Origin: Rhyzopertha dominica
Lineage: Eukaryota; Arthropoda; Insecta; Coleoptera; Bostrichidae
DNA: 64,000 bases
Direction: 5' to 3'
Assembly (NCBI GenBank): GCA_025024175.1
Contig: QCXZ01000064.1
Coordinates: forward strand, 20,580,286 to 20,644,285
The translations under genes were made by a program, and so were the position numbers. Shown here piece after piece: positions 47,855 to 58,860 of the stretch (positions are counted from its first letter, which is position 1; every line of letters begins with the position of its first letter). The notes below the pieces were generated by a model. It did not search any database. It was not told the origin of the DNA and saw only the letters and a list, made by a program, of their open reading frames with translations.

Positions 47855-48640
47855 AGCAACATAATTCTATAATTTCATAATTGCTTTTCGCGAATATAGA
47901 ACCTACCACGAAACTTTAATAATTTTATGACTTCACTGAGGTGGACACGCGGGTTCGAAAGCAATTCATCGTTGTATGATGTACCATACAAATATATAGA
48001 GGCTATCGAAAACGTTCATTGTTTTTCGATTACTTTCTTTGTTATTTAAGCTAGCGCGATGAAACATGATATGTAGCTGTAAATAATTTTGATATATCAT
48101 TTTTCCAAGTTACTGAATTCATCGAGGAAGTGACTGAAGTGACTTTTAATACTTAAAGGAAATTTTCCAAGAAAGTCAGGAAATGTTAGGGAAGGCCTAT
48201 TTCGAAAGCAAAGAGAAAATATGGTGAATTATTTTTATTTAAGCGACCATTTCGGAAATTTTACTTTATAAATTAAAATTACTATGGCATATTCAAAACT
48301 GAATGTAAATCCAATTTGAAATTCTAGTGGTGTAAATATGTAGTTTTACCGGTTTCTCGGTATATTTTCTAAAGCATTAAAGAAAAATCCGAATATTTTC
48401 CACCAAAAGATATATCAGTACCAAACTACATATACCTACCCAGCTTCATCGCGATAGCCCGAAGAGCAAAGGAAATAATTGGAAAAATCAAAGAGCCACA
48501 ACTCGAATTGTTGATTTTTATATAAAACCGTGGATAAGCTACCCAAAATTCCTACGAAATCAGTCATCGTATATTTTAACACGAAAATATATTTTTTTTA
48601 ATGTTAATTGACGTTAAAAAAGATTAGGGATAAAAGGACT
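47855..48640. other. AT-rich DNA, nothing recognised
   Basis: No supported feature. Confidence 0.5.
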
Positions 48641-48789
48641 CCCGGAATCTTTGATCGAGTTTAGTACGACTAGACACGCCAGGCTATCCGGAATACGACA
48701 GTGTAGACCACAAGTCCCTATCTTTTTTTGTGCGCCACCCATAGCCCTACAAAGAAGGGATGCTCTTGCTTATAACCCAATTTGTGTGT

Positions 48790-49215
48790 TTAAGAACTGT
48801 ACTGCTTTATAAGCAGAAACAGCAGCCCACAGGTTGTTTTGCTGCAAGCGACATGACACAGACGTAATGTTATTATCAATATACTTGAACTCCAGTCTTT
48901 TCAAAAATCGTCGCTTCGGACCTCTGTCGGTTTTTAAACGCCCATAGCAAAATGGGCTACCATTTAGAATCGTTCCTCAAAGAGACCAGTGGTAATACCT
49001 TTAAATTGCCACTAGATGGCATGGTGTTATCCACACATTCTAATTCTCGCATACACATCGCCTACCTTGGCGTATATAGGGAAAGCCATATCGATGCCGT
49101 GTTGTCAGCGTTAGGTCTATAGCTGTGCTGAGGAGGCTTTATAAGCCGAAACAGCTCTCCACAGATTGTTTTGACGCAGACGACATAGCATAGACGTAAT
49201 TTTGTTATTATAATG
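48790..49215 (+). mobile_element. Penelope-like element ends, two related copies
   Basis: About 48797-48890 and 49131-49215 are diverged copies of one sequence. They share GCTTTATAAGC, GAAACAGC, CCACAG.TTGTTTTG and CAGACGTAAT.TT in order. The second copy is preceded by GGCGTATATAGGG (about 49070), a TATA-like box, and GTCAGCG, an initiator-like word, as expected for the promoter-bearing terminal repeat of a Penelope-like element. The segment between them has a 57-codon frame (MGYHLESFLKETSGN...) that I do not recognise. CCACTAGATGGC at 49009-49020 is a CTCF-like word. Neither a GIY-YIG nuclease nor a reverse transcriptase is visible. Confidence 0.5.
49123..49164 (+). ncRNA. Minimal type I hammerhead ribozyme-like motif
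   Basis: In order: stem I strand CTGTG (49123-49127), core CTGAGGA (fits CUGANGA), and stem II GGCTT (49135-49139) pairing perfectly with AAGCC (49143-49147) across a 3-base loop. Then come GAAAC, a 4-base loop AGCT, cleavage triplet CTC (fits NUH) and the stem I partner CACAG (49160-49164). The only departure from the minimal Penelope-type hammerhead is the C at 49157, which breaks the second pair of the two-pair stem III. The ribozyme would process the element's RNA. Activity of this copy is doubtful without that pair. Confidence 0.6.
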
Positions 49216-50269
49216 GTTCTGAACTGTCGGTATTAAGAAAAGAAGACAGCAGCTGTTTAGGAGAAGCCCGTGGTAGTTTAAAGCAAAGTGAATGCTTATG
49301 AACACATCTACCAAATAAATACGCTCAGTTGATCCATTTTTACTTGTCCGGGCCATCATTGTCAGCAGATATACCTCATTGCGAACACCAGACCAAAAAC
49401 TGTTGCAATAAATTCAGCTGCCAAGACAACACCGCGCCTGTATCTGAAGGGACTAGCCGCCACCATCACGCAGCTTTAATATATGCAAGCATAAAGTCAT
49501 GACCTAACCCAAAATATATTACGACCGCGCTTAAAACGCTTAATTTACGTTTTATATAGCGTCAAACATCTCCAGATAGAAATATCGTGTGTCTGGAATG
49601 AAGCTCACTGAACGTTTGAAGTGTTCTGGGAATGTTTTGTTTAATTAAAGATTTCCACTCCAACGTGAATTATTATTTCAGTCTCGGCACCATATTCATG
49701 GAATTTACCCTCAAAGCAATCGCATTCATCTTGTTTTCAGAGTGGCGGACTTCCCTGATTCGGTTTAAAAGGCAGCCTAGGCATGCAGTTGGGTAGTTAT
49801 TTAGAACATCTTGTTGATTTGAAAAAGTGCTTTATACTTTGTGGAGAACGAAGACAAACTTATGTGGAATTCTTGAATGGATACAGTAAAGCACAGTGCC
49901 ATGAAAAATCTAGTATATCCAACAGCAGAAGATATTTTAATAAAAACAACTATATAGCTTCCGTTTTCACGAAAATTGAGCTGTATACTGAAAATTAGAA
50001 TAATTGGAAAACCAGAATATTTTAGAAAAGCACTTTTGTAATTGTCTTATGAAAAACCTAATCAATTGATTGGGAAATCCAAGAAACATTTTTTTCATGC
50101 AACCGTTTTTCGACTATTAATCCATAGTCCAAGTCCGTTAATGATTTTCCCATTTTATGTCATCAACTATGCTAAAAAGCCGCTGCAAATTGTATCAGTA
50201 TTTCCACATCCAATTGTCAAAATGACATTTATATTTTTATTTTTTACACTATATGATTAGTAATCAGAA
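49216..50269. other. AT-rich DNA, nothing recognised
   Basis: Frames at 49117-49359 (minus), 49783-49998 and 50042-50260 (plus) are unlike known proteins. No termini seen. Confidence 0.4.
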
Positions 50270-51060
50270 TTTGAACATTTTTCTCTCTAAGCATTTTTGC
50301 TAAGACAAACGGTCCTCGTGATATTAGCAAAAATATATAAATTTTTAAAATCGGTTTATTCCAAATAACTAGAAAATTATTAACAAAAAAATTACAAGAG
50401 TGCTTTCTGATCAGAAATTTGATTATCTATATAATACCAAAATTTAAAAAAAAAATCGTACGAGTAGGGTCTAAAATAGGTTTTTTGGAAATATTTCAAA
50501 AATATCAAAATTTTGGATAAATTTTCTAAGTCACTTTTTGTGAGAAATTTTATTTCCTATCTGATGGTATTTTCATTTTTTTAATATATTAAATATATTC
50601 GGAGATATTTAGGAAAAACCGTTTTATTTAAGTGACGCTTCTTTGCTAATATCTTCTAAACAGTTTGCTGCACCGAAAATTTATAAGAACGATTAATACT
50701 CGCAGTTATACTACCAATCGCATACTAAACCGAAAAAAAATACAAAAATAAAAATTTGCAAAAAGGGTAGTTCGCCCCCTTCCCGATACCCTACTTACCC
50801 CACAAACAATAGGTCGCTTTGGGTGGTTGAGATTTATACGTTTGCCAAATTTCAAGTTCATATATTAAGTCTTTCGAAAGTTATCGTGTCCACAAACAAT
50901 ACCACAGACACACAGACACACGACACACGGACACACAGACACACGTACACGGACACAGAGACACACAGACAAGAAATTTTTTGCTCAAATTTTGTTTTTT
51001 TTGCGTTTTCGACCATTTTAAAGCGAATGAGCAAATAAAAAATTTTGGAAATTTTTTTCG
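50270..51060. repeat. Probable non-coding interspersed repeat with ACAC tract
   Basis: Low-complexity AT-rich phrases (for example CAAATTTCAAGTTCATATATT before 50880) lead into a GACACACAGACACAC-type minisatellite at 50894-50970. The phrase CCAAATTTCAAG, then a run of GACACA units, is a recurrent arrangement in insect genomes and usually marks a dispersed element. Another ACAC tract occurs at about 24790. The boundaries are uncertain. Confidence 0.45.
50894..50970. repeat. Minisatellite of GACACACA-type units
   Basis: Irregular 8-12-bp units built from GACACA, with CG interruptions (CACGACACACGG, ACACGTACACGG). Frames through it are artefacts. Confidence 0.9.
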
Positions 51061-51959
51061 CGATACAATACTTCCCATCCGTTGGATGTAGAAGTAATTA
51101 AGTCCAGTGAAGGTTTGCCATTTGTCGGCCATGTTAAAATGTGGCCGTTTAATGGGAGAGTTGAGTATGGTTTTTAACTAGAAACTATTTGCCGATTTGC
51201 CGGCACAAATATGGCAACGTTGAAATCCCTGAATTTTTAATGAGAAATTCTCCACTAACTTATAAAGCATCAATTTTTATCACAAAAACAAAATTAAAAG
51301 TACACCTGCTCGACACAGCCTACAAATTTTGACACCTGACAACCTGTTACCGTAAATTTAATATATTTTTAGCTGTAGATCTGTAGATCTGATGAAAAAC
51401 TTTATGGAAACTGGGATTGCATTGTTAAGATGTGAGGAAACCAGCGCCTACAGATTAGACAACCAGAATGATGGATGACGCATGACGAAAGCGAGCGAAG
51501 GCTCTAACCTAAAACAATCGCAAAACTTTGAGCAACGGATAGCGTGAGAAGTCATTCTGATGTTTAACGCTCTTGGAAGACAGCATTTTTCGAACCCGTA
51601 TACGTAACAATATTTTAAAGTCAGTTAATTTAAGTAGCTTGTTCCTGCTACCCAACTAGCCCCCAAAAATGTGATGAACTATTAGAATTTAATACATTCA
51701 TTGCAAAGACGGGTAGCGACAGTAACTAGGTACCTGCTTATGCAACGGACTGGAACTTAATACAAGTACAGTCCAATATTAGGAAAACATGTACAAAATT
51801 TGTAGCTTGTTTTAATATTGGATAAGAGGCTATCAATCGGAACGTATAAAAGAACTATTACGCCAATATATAAAAGCTTTCAACGTTAAACACAAGGACA
51901 AAGACAGGTACCCATTGTAGAAATTTTAAGCAGCACCCGAATTAATTGCTCACAGTGTT
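51061..51959. other. AT-rich DNA, nothing recognised
   Basis: A short direct repeat, TGTAGATCTGTAGATCTG at about 51374-51391, is the only ordered structure I see. Confidence 0.4.
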
Positions 51960-52460
51960 CCGACAAATCTAACAGTTGAGGTCAGACTGTTTATAATAAT
52001 TATTATCAAAACATTGAAGCTAATAAGTATCCGTCGGCAAGTTTTCCCTAAAACAAAATTAACTCCTGGCAGGTGCTGCGTTTGAAGCCCGGATCCTCTG
52101 AGTCCGTAACCAATCTTGATCACCCCAACGTTGGCCTTTACTGCCGTTCCCTAACGCTCCACATTACTCTTTACCTGACAATGGGACCGGGTTTTATTTT
52201 TCCTTTCCACATCACAAGGCGGAATTAAGGCCTCACCTGTCCAAACACGATCAGATGACTTTAAATTTCAACACAATGCCGAAGTGAAATATAATACTTC
52301 ATACTCGAGCAGTTTCGAGTAATGCAGATGTTTTTATGCATCCGCCAAGCGGCACTGTTGACGGTTGCTGAATGGGTTAAGTTGCAAGATAAATATGACG
52401 CAAAGGATTAGGGTATGCATGTTTTGTGGCTTTCGCCAAAGCGTGGAAATAAGGAAAAAT
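51960..52460. promoter_or_regulatory. GC-elevated non-coding island
   Basis: A block with GAAGCCCGGATCCTCTGAG near 52083 and no believable frame, between AT-rich flanks. Candidate regulatory DNA, untested. Confidence 0.25.
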
Positions 52461-54440
52461 GTGCTGAGGCTATATTGTGCATCATACAGCGTAGCACATT
52501 TAGTATTACGTTAGGCTGGTGTAAAATAAATTATTATTTAGCTATATTGTTTACTTGATGTTTAATACGATTGTATTTACAAACACAGCTAATAGTGTGC
52601 CTTCGACTTTATTTAGATTTAGTACCAAACTACAAATAAGAAAACAAGACACAAACAAGCTTGACCCAAATGAATAAATTAATTATAATTAGTGATAATT
52701 GTTAAATTAGTGTTTTATTCTTCTTCAACAGCAGTTGGGGGTCTGAATTTGAAAAGGGCACTGTAAGTACTATAGTTGTAAACAGGTATACAAAGATAAC
52801 ACGTCGAATCGTATACATAAAGAAAGTAGTATATTAAGGAAAATACGCAAGGCTTGTGTAAGGACGATTTTTACACTATCAGCAAAATTATTTCCAATAG
52901 TGATGTGTTCTCTTGATGTCAACAGTTGCATCCATCAGGTCTACTATAAATGATAGTGCTAACACCAAATGAAAATTTCAATGACTGTGATAATTTGATA
53001 ATAGAAACTGTTAAAATACTAATGATAACAATAACTGTAACGAAATTGCTAAAAAAGCCTTTGAAGAAAATAATCGGGCCAAAGATTTTATGAGTCATGT
53101 AGTGGATATTCATTTATAAATATGATCAAGTCTCCTGTGGCCTTGATATTAACGTGTTTTGTTCACGAAAAAGGTCGGTGATAAGTAAAATTTGTCCTCT
53201 ACGGTCTTACATGTAAAAACATATTATTTTTCAATAAATGATATTGATAGATTATGCTGATAGTAAGCAATAAATTTCATCCCATTTTCGCGCCACTTTT
53301 TCCATCAACAAATCGTAAGCGACTTGTTGACTTTTTTAAATAAAAACACCTGCTACAAACCGTTTTGTTTTTACACAATATACCTTAAATCTTAACGACA
53401 TAAAAACATTTGAGTATCTCGAGTAACACCGACTTTTAAGTACAGTTTTTTTAATACATACATATACATTATAATATGACGAGCCACAGGAATTGTTCAA
53501 GATAAATTACTATAACTGATCATAGTATTTTATTGCACGAAAAAAGAATGTTTTGTCTTATTTTGATATAATTTAAATTTGTTTGTTATTAATAAATTTA
53601 AATACTTGATACTAGTACTAGGCGATATAAGATATAAAAACGACGTCAGTTGCTACACAATATGAATTAAGTTATTAAAATATTAGTGGCAATTGTAAGA
53701 CTACGTTTTTGTAAAATGGGTTTGTCGTTTTATGAGTATTTCCAGCGGAATGTCTAATTTTACTTGATGTACAAAATTAGTCCCATGAATTCAGAAAATA
53801 TAGAAATTGTTTGTACTGAAGCTGGTGGAAATTTAGGCCTCGTATTTATACACATGAGATCTTAAAATTGTTAGATTCTTAAAATGACTACCTTTTGTTT
53901 GTTAGTTCAGGTCGGGTCATACTGTATGTTATGTGGATTTTATAAATTATTAATAATAACTGAGGTAGAGATAAAAATATTTGTAACAGAAAAATTGAAC
54001 AAGTTAGGAGTTGGAAAAGTAAAATTATTAATAAATTGTTCTTTCTTCTGTATAATTTGAAAAGTTTTTAGTATAGTCTTTTTCATACCATTATCTACTC
54101 ACAAGTTGTAATGGAAGTGGATTTATTTATTTCGTCGGCTAAGATCACGCACAAACGAATAAGAAACAGACATATATTTAAAATATTCACGGATTGTTGG
54201 CAAATACAATGTATTTTTCCCATTTACTTTTTTGTTTTTGGATATACTGCACTATAATCATTACTATATTTCTATTCCCAATAGTGTATTCTACTTTTAC
54301 ATCAAGCACATAAACAAAAAACTACTCTATTCTATTTCTGATTCACATTTTTCCAAATAATCCCGGTGAAGAGGTTTTAAGCACCGTTATCTTTTTTGCA
54401 AGACTTCCTATTATGCAACCCATTTTAATCCTGACGAAAC
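52461..54440. other. AT-rich DNA, nothing recognised
   Basis: About 2 kb without a supported gene, repeat or terminus. Confidence 0.5.
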
Positions 54441-54793
54441 CCCTTGTCTACTCGGACCGCTTCCGTAACAAAATGGTTCGTTAATGATTTCCTATATCCT
54501 TTTGTGTGTGAAAGAATGCAGAAGGAAGACAAAAAGCCCTTTTTAACCAGCCGACGTAGATGGATGTGTTCCCTTGAATATGTAAATGCTCCCAACTTCC
54601 ACTTCAAAATAAATTACTTTCCAGAGGCATTGCTTCCGGAACCAAACGTTTTAATTACATGTTTAGGAAACGTTTAAGGAATCACTTTAACGTCCGTGTT
54701 TCAAACGCGTACTTCTTTTGTCTGATACGCAGTAGACGACCACCTGGCATAACGAAAGGAGGAAAGAGGGTCGCACAGAAGCTTTAAAAACGG
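54441..54793. other. Less AT-rich, unrecognised frame at 54444-54677
   Basis: The plus frame includes VTKWFVNDFLYPFVCERMQK and RRRWMCSLEYVNAPNFHFKI, about 77 codons. It looks more protein-like than its neighbours, but I cannot place it, and it has no ATG at its 5' limit. It could be an exon or an element fragment. Confidence 0.25.
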
Positions 54794-54842
54794 TATGTCA
54801 TATACTCTTGAGTATATGACATAGGCCACTATCTTGATAGTG
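54794..54842. repeat. Two adjacent perfect palindromes, both centred on TT
   Basis: 54794-54823 is a perfect inverted repeat with 14-bp arms (TATGTCATATACTC and its complement) around TT. Three bases later, 54827-54842 is CACTATC, TT, GATAGTG with perfect 7-bp arms, also around TT. As RNA they would form two tight hairpins side by side. Confidence 0.9.
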
Positions 54843-55509
54843 AGCTTTTGTGTTTACATAATACGTAATTATTAACTTTTAATTTACAAAATTAAAGATA
54901 ATTTGGCACTTGCCATGAATTTTTCAAAATCATTATCTGCAGCAAAAACTTGCAGTTGGATAATATTGGCAAACTAGTATAGGTTGGTAATATACTTACT
55001 TTCATTGCATTTGTACCTATACCGGACGCTCTTGTTTACAAGGGTGCCTAACTATTTTTTGTAGTTTAATTTTATCTTCTGCAGTTACATTTTTTTGTTT
55101 TTTATTTATTTATAATTCTCTTATTTTGAGGACGTAATGTTGAGTAAATGATGTTATAATAGATCCGCATAAAAATGAAAGAAAAAGATTGTGGACGGGC
55201 TGTACCTACCTTCGATAGGCACAATTTAATTTACATAAATTAAAATATAATAAAAATGTTATAAAGGTACCCAGACTTTTCTCAAATATGATTGTATGCT
55301 TTTAAACTCATGTGCGCATGAGAGTTATAAAGTGTGCCAATAAAGTAATGCGTAAAATTCAAAATAAGAGATTTTCAAAAATTAGAAAATAAGGTGAAAC
55401 TGGTAACTTAAGATTTAAAACGAGACTATTATGCGATAATTGAAACAGATCAATCTGTTACTATGACAAAGATATGACGTAATGAAAGATTTTTTAATAG
55501 AACCATATT
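54843..55509. other. AT-rich DNA, nothing recognised
   Basis: No supported feature. Sequence near 55330-55345 (GTGTGCCAATAAAG) might belong to the 3' end of the adjacent DDE element. Confidence 0.4.
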
Positions 55510-56400
55510 TTACAACAACTAGTCAATGCCCTGTTCGCACGTAGACACTTTGGACATTTCGTTTAAAAACGTCTCTTATTTCAGCTCGAATACGAGTTTA
55601 TAATTCTTCAACTGTGTGTTGAGGGTCTACGTACACTTTATTTTTTTAATGACCCCAGAGAAAAAATCTGAAGGAGTCAAATATGGTGATCGGGCTACTC
55701 ATTCTACAACTCATCTGCAACCTATCCATCTATTGGCAAAAACCTCATCGAAATAGCAACCGACGTACCGCTATTGTGATGATACGCCATTTTGCTGCAA
55801 CCAAATGTCTTCGCTTGCAATATCATTGTCCAGTGTATTCGCAAAATACCCCAGCCTAGTAGGTACCAAATGATCAATAAGAAATTGTAAATTCCTATCT
55901 GCCGTAAGATTCTTCTTCAAAAAAAGTAAGTACCGATAACGTGTTGACAAATGATGCCTGCTCAATTATGAAGATTCTGAGAACTTTGCGTGTATACTTC
56001 ATTAACCCAGTGTAGATTTTCTTGCGCCCAGTAAGGCCAACTGTGATGATTGACTATTCTTCGACGAAAAACAGAATATTTCCTAAAAAGTTAGGGTCTT
56101 CATCGCACCTTCTCAGCAGTACCTCGTAAGATTTAAATGTTGGTCAGTATCGTCCTCCTGAAGTTCACGGATCAATCGGATCTGACAAGAATGAAAATTT
56201 TCCTTTTGATAAATTTTACCCACTGTTGGGTGGTGCACATCGCTGTTTATTGTCATCTGACACAGAGATGGGTTCGTTTAATACAGATGTCTACCAGCAT
56301 TAGTACTATCCACTAATAATAATCTAAAAGGAGGTCTTCCTGATGACTATGGCCATAACCAAGCATCATTAAAATTTGGATCCTTTTAGTCTCCGATAGA
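55510..56400 (-). pseudogene. Near full-length but dead DDE transposase (Tc1/mariner-like)
   Basis: Reading from 56400 down on the minus strand, the blocks come in order. LSETKRIQILMMLGYG is the start of the DNA-binding region. VGKIYQKENFHSCQIRLIRE then LQEDD follows at about 56225-56140. CDEDPNFLGNILF leads to the first catalytic site, which is garbled. YWAQENLHWVNEVYTQSSQ lies at about 56035. NLQFLIDHLVPTRLGYFANT then LDNDIASEDIWLQQNGVSSQ lies at 55890-55775, with Asn replacing the second catalytic Asp (QQDGAPPH in the family). Then ARSPYLTPSDFF replaces SPDLTPxDFFLW, and VYVDPQHTVEEL with RIRAEIRDVFKRNVQSV close it. Many stops and shifts. The termini were not securely located. Confidence 0.87.
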
Positions 56401-56829
56401 CTAACCACTTTAATTAAACATGTAGATTACAGATTTATACTATTTATTTGAGAATTGTCACTGTCAGTGTCGGCTTTTTTTAACTTTAGCATTACTTCAG
56501 ATTGGACTAAGCACAAAGATAGCTAAAATGCGATTGGTATCCATAGACAAAAAGTTATCATGTGTAGATTTTGCATTCTTTCGGTTTCACTGTAGGTAAT
56601 CTACAGATGATATTTTTGTCGATTAATACTAGTCGACGTTTTTGTTATTTTTAGAACTCTTACGTAATTCAAGATATTCATCAAGTGTTTACTATAGTCG
56701 GAAGACACATAACGTGTTGGTCGCTTGAACATTTATTTAAGTTTATTTGGTTCGATAAGGTGTGTCAAATCTATAATTGACTGATCAAATTCTGAACATG
56801 TTTGCTTGTAATATAAACCAATAGCTTTA
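56401..56829. other. AT-rich spacer between two dead elements
   Basis: No supported feature. One end of the DDE element probably lies here. Confidence 0.4.
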
Positions 56830-57920
56830 ATGTCTAATTTTGCTAAATTGTTTGAGAGTATTTTGTCGAAAGTTATATATTAACATGTTATCCATAGCAT
56901 TGTTACGGAACAGCCTGGGTTTGTAAGAGGTCGTTCAACAGCTAAAACTTATTTGAATTTACCCATTTTGTGTCGTCCTCCATGGACAATCGCCTTCAAG
57001 TTGATGCGATCTATACCGATTTGACTAAGGCTTTTAATTGGGTGCTCCACTGCATCTTGATTAAAAAAATAATATGGTTTGTTGTTGACTGCTTTAATGT
57101 CTTCATTATTGACTGATAGGTATCAGTATGTGGATTACCGTGGCGTTAGATCTTTTAAATACTTTGTAGGTAGCGGAGTGGTGCTGGGCTCCAAGCAAGG
57201 ACCACTGTTATTCATAATTTTTTTATAATGATGTTATGCAAAAGTTGTCTTGTAATGCTTTTATATATGCTGACGACCTAAAGATATGTAGAATAATAAG
57301 GAATACTGGCGACTGTGTGTCCCTGCAGAGAGAAATTGGTGCTTTGGTAGGATTGTGCAAAATAATAAGCTACAACTAAATGTAAATATTTGCAAAAAGA
57401 TATCGTTTACTAGAAACATAAATAAAATTAATAATATTGTTGGCACTCCTCTAGAAGCTTGCGCTGAGGTGGTAGATTTGGGTATTGACGTTTACTCCAC
57501 GGGTCTTGCATATTTGCAAAATCTCTATGAAGTTGTTAGGTTTCATTTTTTGTAACACTAAGGTATTTAGGAATGATCGTTGTGAGGAGCACCTGTTTTA
57601 TTCCTTAATAATAATTCTATCTGTGATACCTAGTTTTACATGATTAATGCTAAACTTGGTCTCGCTCATACCAACCGAAAACTGACACTTTTATTTGATG
57701 ATAAGCCTTTTAGATTTTAGCCATTTGTTTTTTTACATTATTGTTTAATATACACTCATGTGAACTTCATTTATCGTTTGTGATGTATTTTAATGCTCTA
57801 TTTATTATTCTTACGTTATTATTAATTATCTTTCGATTTCTAATGGGACTTTTTGATCTGTTGTATGAAATATGGATTGTTATTATTATTATTATTACTT
57901 ATTATTATTATTATTTAAAA
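56830..57920 (+). mobile_element. Jockey-like LINE remnant with ATT tail
   Basis: Plus-strand reverse transcriptase in several frames. AKLFESILSKVIY is at about 56840 and VTEQPGFVRGRSTAKTYLN at about 56900-56957. DNRLQVDAIYTDLTKAFNWV comes from a shifted frame at 56982, where the family has TDLSKAFDxV. RSFKYFVGSGVVLGSKQGPL is at about 57150, the GVPQGSxLGPLLF block damaged. YADDLKICR is at about 57268 with both catalytic Asp intact, then NNKLQLNVNICKKISFTRN and VVDLGIDVYSTGL. After an apparently deleted carboxyl region, the copy ends in an interrupted (ATT)n run at 57877-57917. Dead copy. Confidence 0.9.
57877..57917. repeat. (ATT)n microsatellite, LINE tail
   Basis: ATT repeats with one CTT interruption close the Jockey-like copy. 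This is the same kind of tail as at 20706 and, inverted, at 31529. Confidence 0.9.
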
Positions 57921-58062
57921 AATTATGACGTCACGTCTTTGTCTTAGTAACAGACTGCCGTGTTTCAGTCGTCTCAAAATAAAGCGCTTTTTAAATATTA
58001 AGTTTTACCTGTTTCAGCGGCTTTTTTGGGAACAACCCTTATTTTGAAATATATGGATTACT

Positions 58063-58389
58063 TTATCGTCTCTCGATAGACTCTGGGCACAGCGCCACAT
58101 CTGCAACTAGCGGTCGAAAGCGGTATAATCGACGTGAACGATGACTTGACTTGTAGGGTGTAAATTGCTTAGGAATTATTTTGAATTGAACGTCCAAACA
58201 TGAATGCTGATTATCATATGCGATGTGGGTGAAACTCATCGTCCATCCCGAATGTCGAATTCCATTGAGAAAGGAAGACAACTGCTGGTAAAATCTGAAC
58301 ACGCTTTTAATGTAATGGAAGCAAAGCTGGTGTAGCATTTCCGCGCAAGTTTTACAATACTCCCCTACTTCTTTACCGCCGTACGACAT
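58063..58389 (-). CDS. Unrecognised 108-codon minus ORF
   Basis: Starts at a true ATG (58389) and reads MSYGGKEVGEYCKTCAEMLH, then QLCFHYIKSVFRFYQQLSSF and a basic end. A C-x-x-C pair occurs near residues 12-15. I recognise no family. Its far end (58070-58110) contains GCGCCACATCTGCAACTAGC, which looks like dispersed-repeat sequence, so part of the frame may be repeat-derived. It lies next to the LINE tail without element termini of its own. Confidence 0.25.
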   Translation of the reverse strand: MSYGGKEVGEYCKTCAEMLHQLCFHYIKSVFRFYQQLSSFLNGIRHSGWTMSFTHIAYDNQHSCLDVQFKIIPKQFTPYKSSHRSRRLYRFRPLVADVALCPESIERR

Positions 58390-58860
58390 AATAGTTGAGG
58401 TAAATTAGATTTTCACTTACGCATATAAGGTCATTCAATAAGCGCGCGCTGACTTAAAAATTAACTTCAGACAAATACTAACAGTAATTGCTGTAGGCCA
58501 TTCTTGAGGTGACAGCGCTGTCATTCATGGATGCTATAATGCTGTGGCGTTAAACAACGCAGCTGTAGAAACCTCACCTAAGGTAATATCCTCTCACCGT
58601 TGTGGGAAAAAGTATGGTCACCAGAGCGCGCTAGTTGTGCTCACGCTCGAGTCTATAAATACATTCCATGCACTCTCCCTCTCTATTGGCACCACTAGAT
58701 GGCGTTGGGCGTTGCCTATAGCTCGTAATGCACAGAATGTGCCCCGCAAAACGAAAAGCAAAACGTGTCCACGTAAAAACTGCAAAGCCTATAGAATAAC
58801 ACAACAACCCTAGCAGTGCCCTTAACAGATATTAATTAATGCTAAATTCGTGTGTTGTCA
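58390..58860. promoter_or_regulatory. GC-elevated block with palindrome and CTCF-like word
   Basis: Contains the 14-bp perfect palindrome TGACAGCGCTGTCA (58510-58523), a TATA-like TCTATAAATAC near 58655, and CCACTAGATGGCGTTGG (58692-58708), close to the insect CTCF core. It could be a promoter or a terminal repeat of an unrecognised retroelement. The open plus frame 58544-58813 is unrecognised. Confidence 0.3.

Noticed and set aside
50881..51132. Minus ORF rich in Val, Ser and Cys
   Set aside because: Its centre is the translated GACACA minisatellite.
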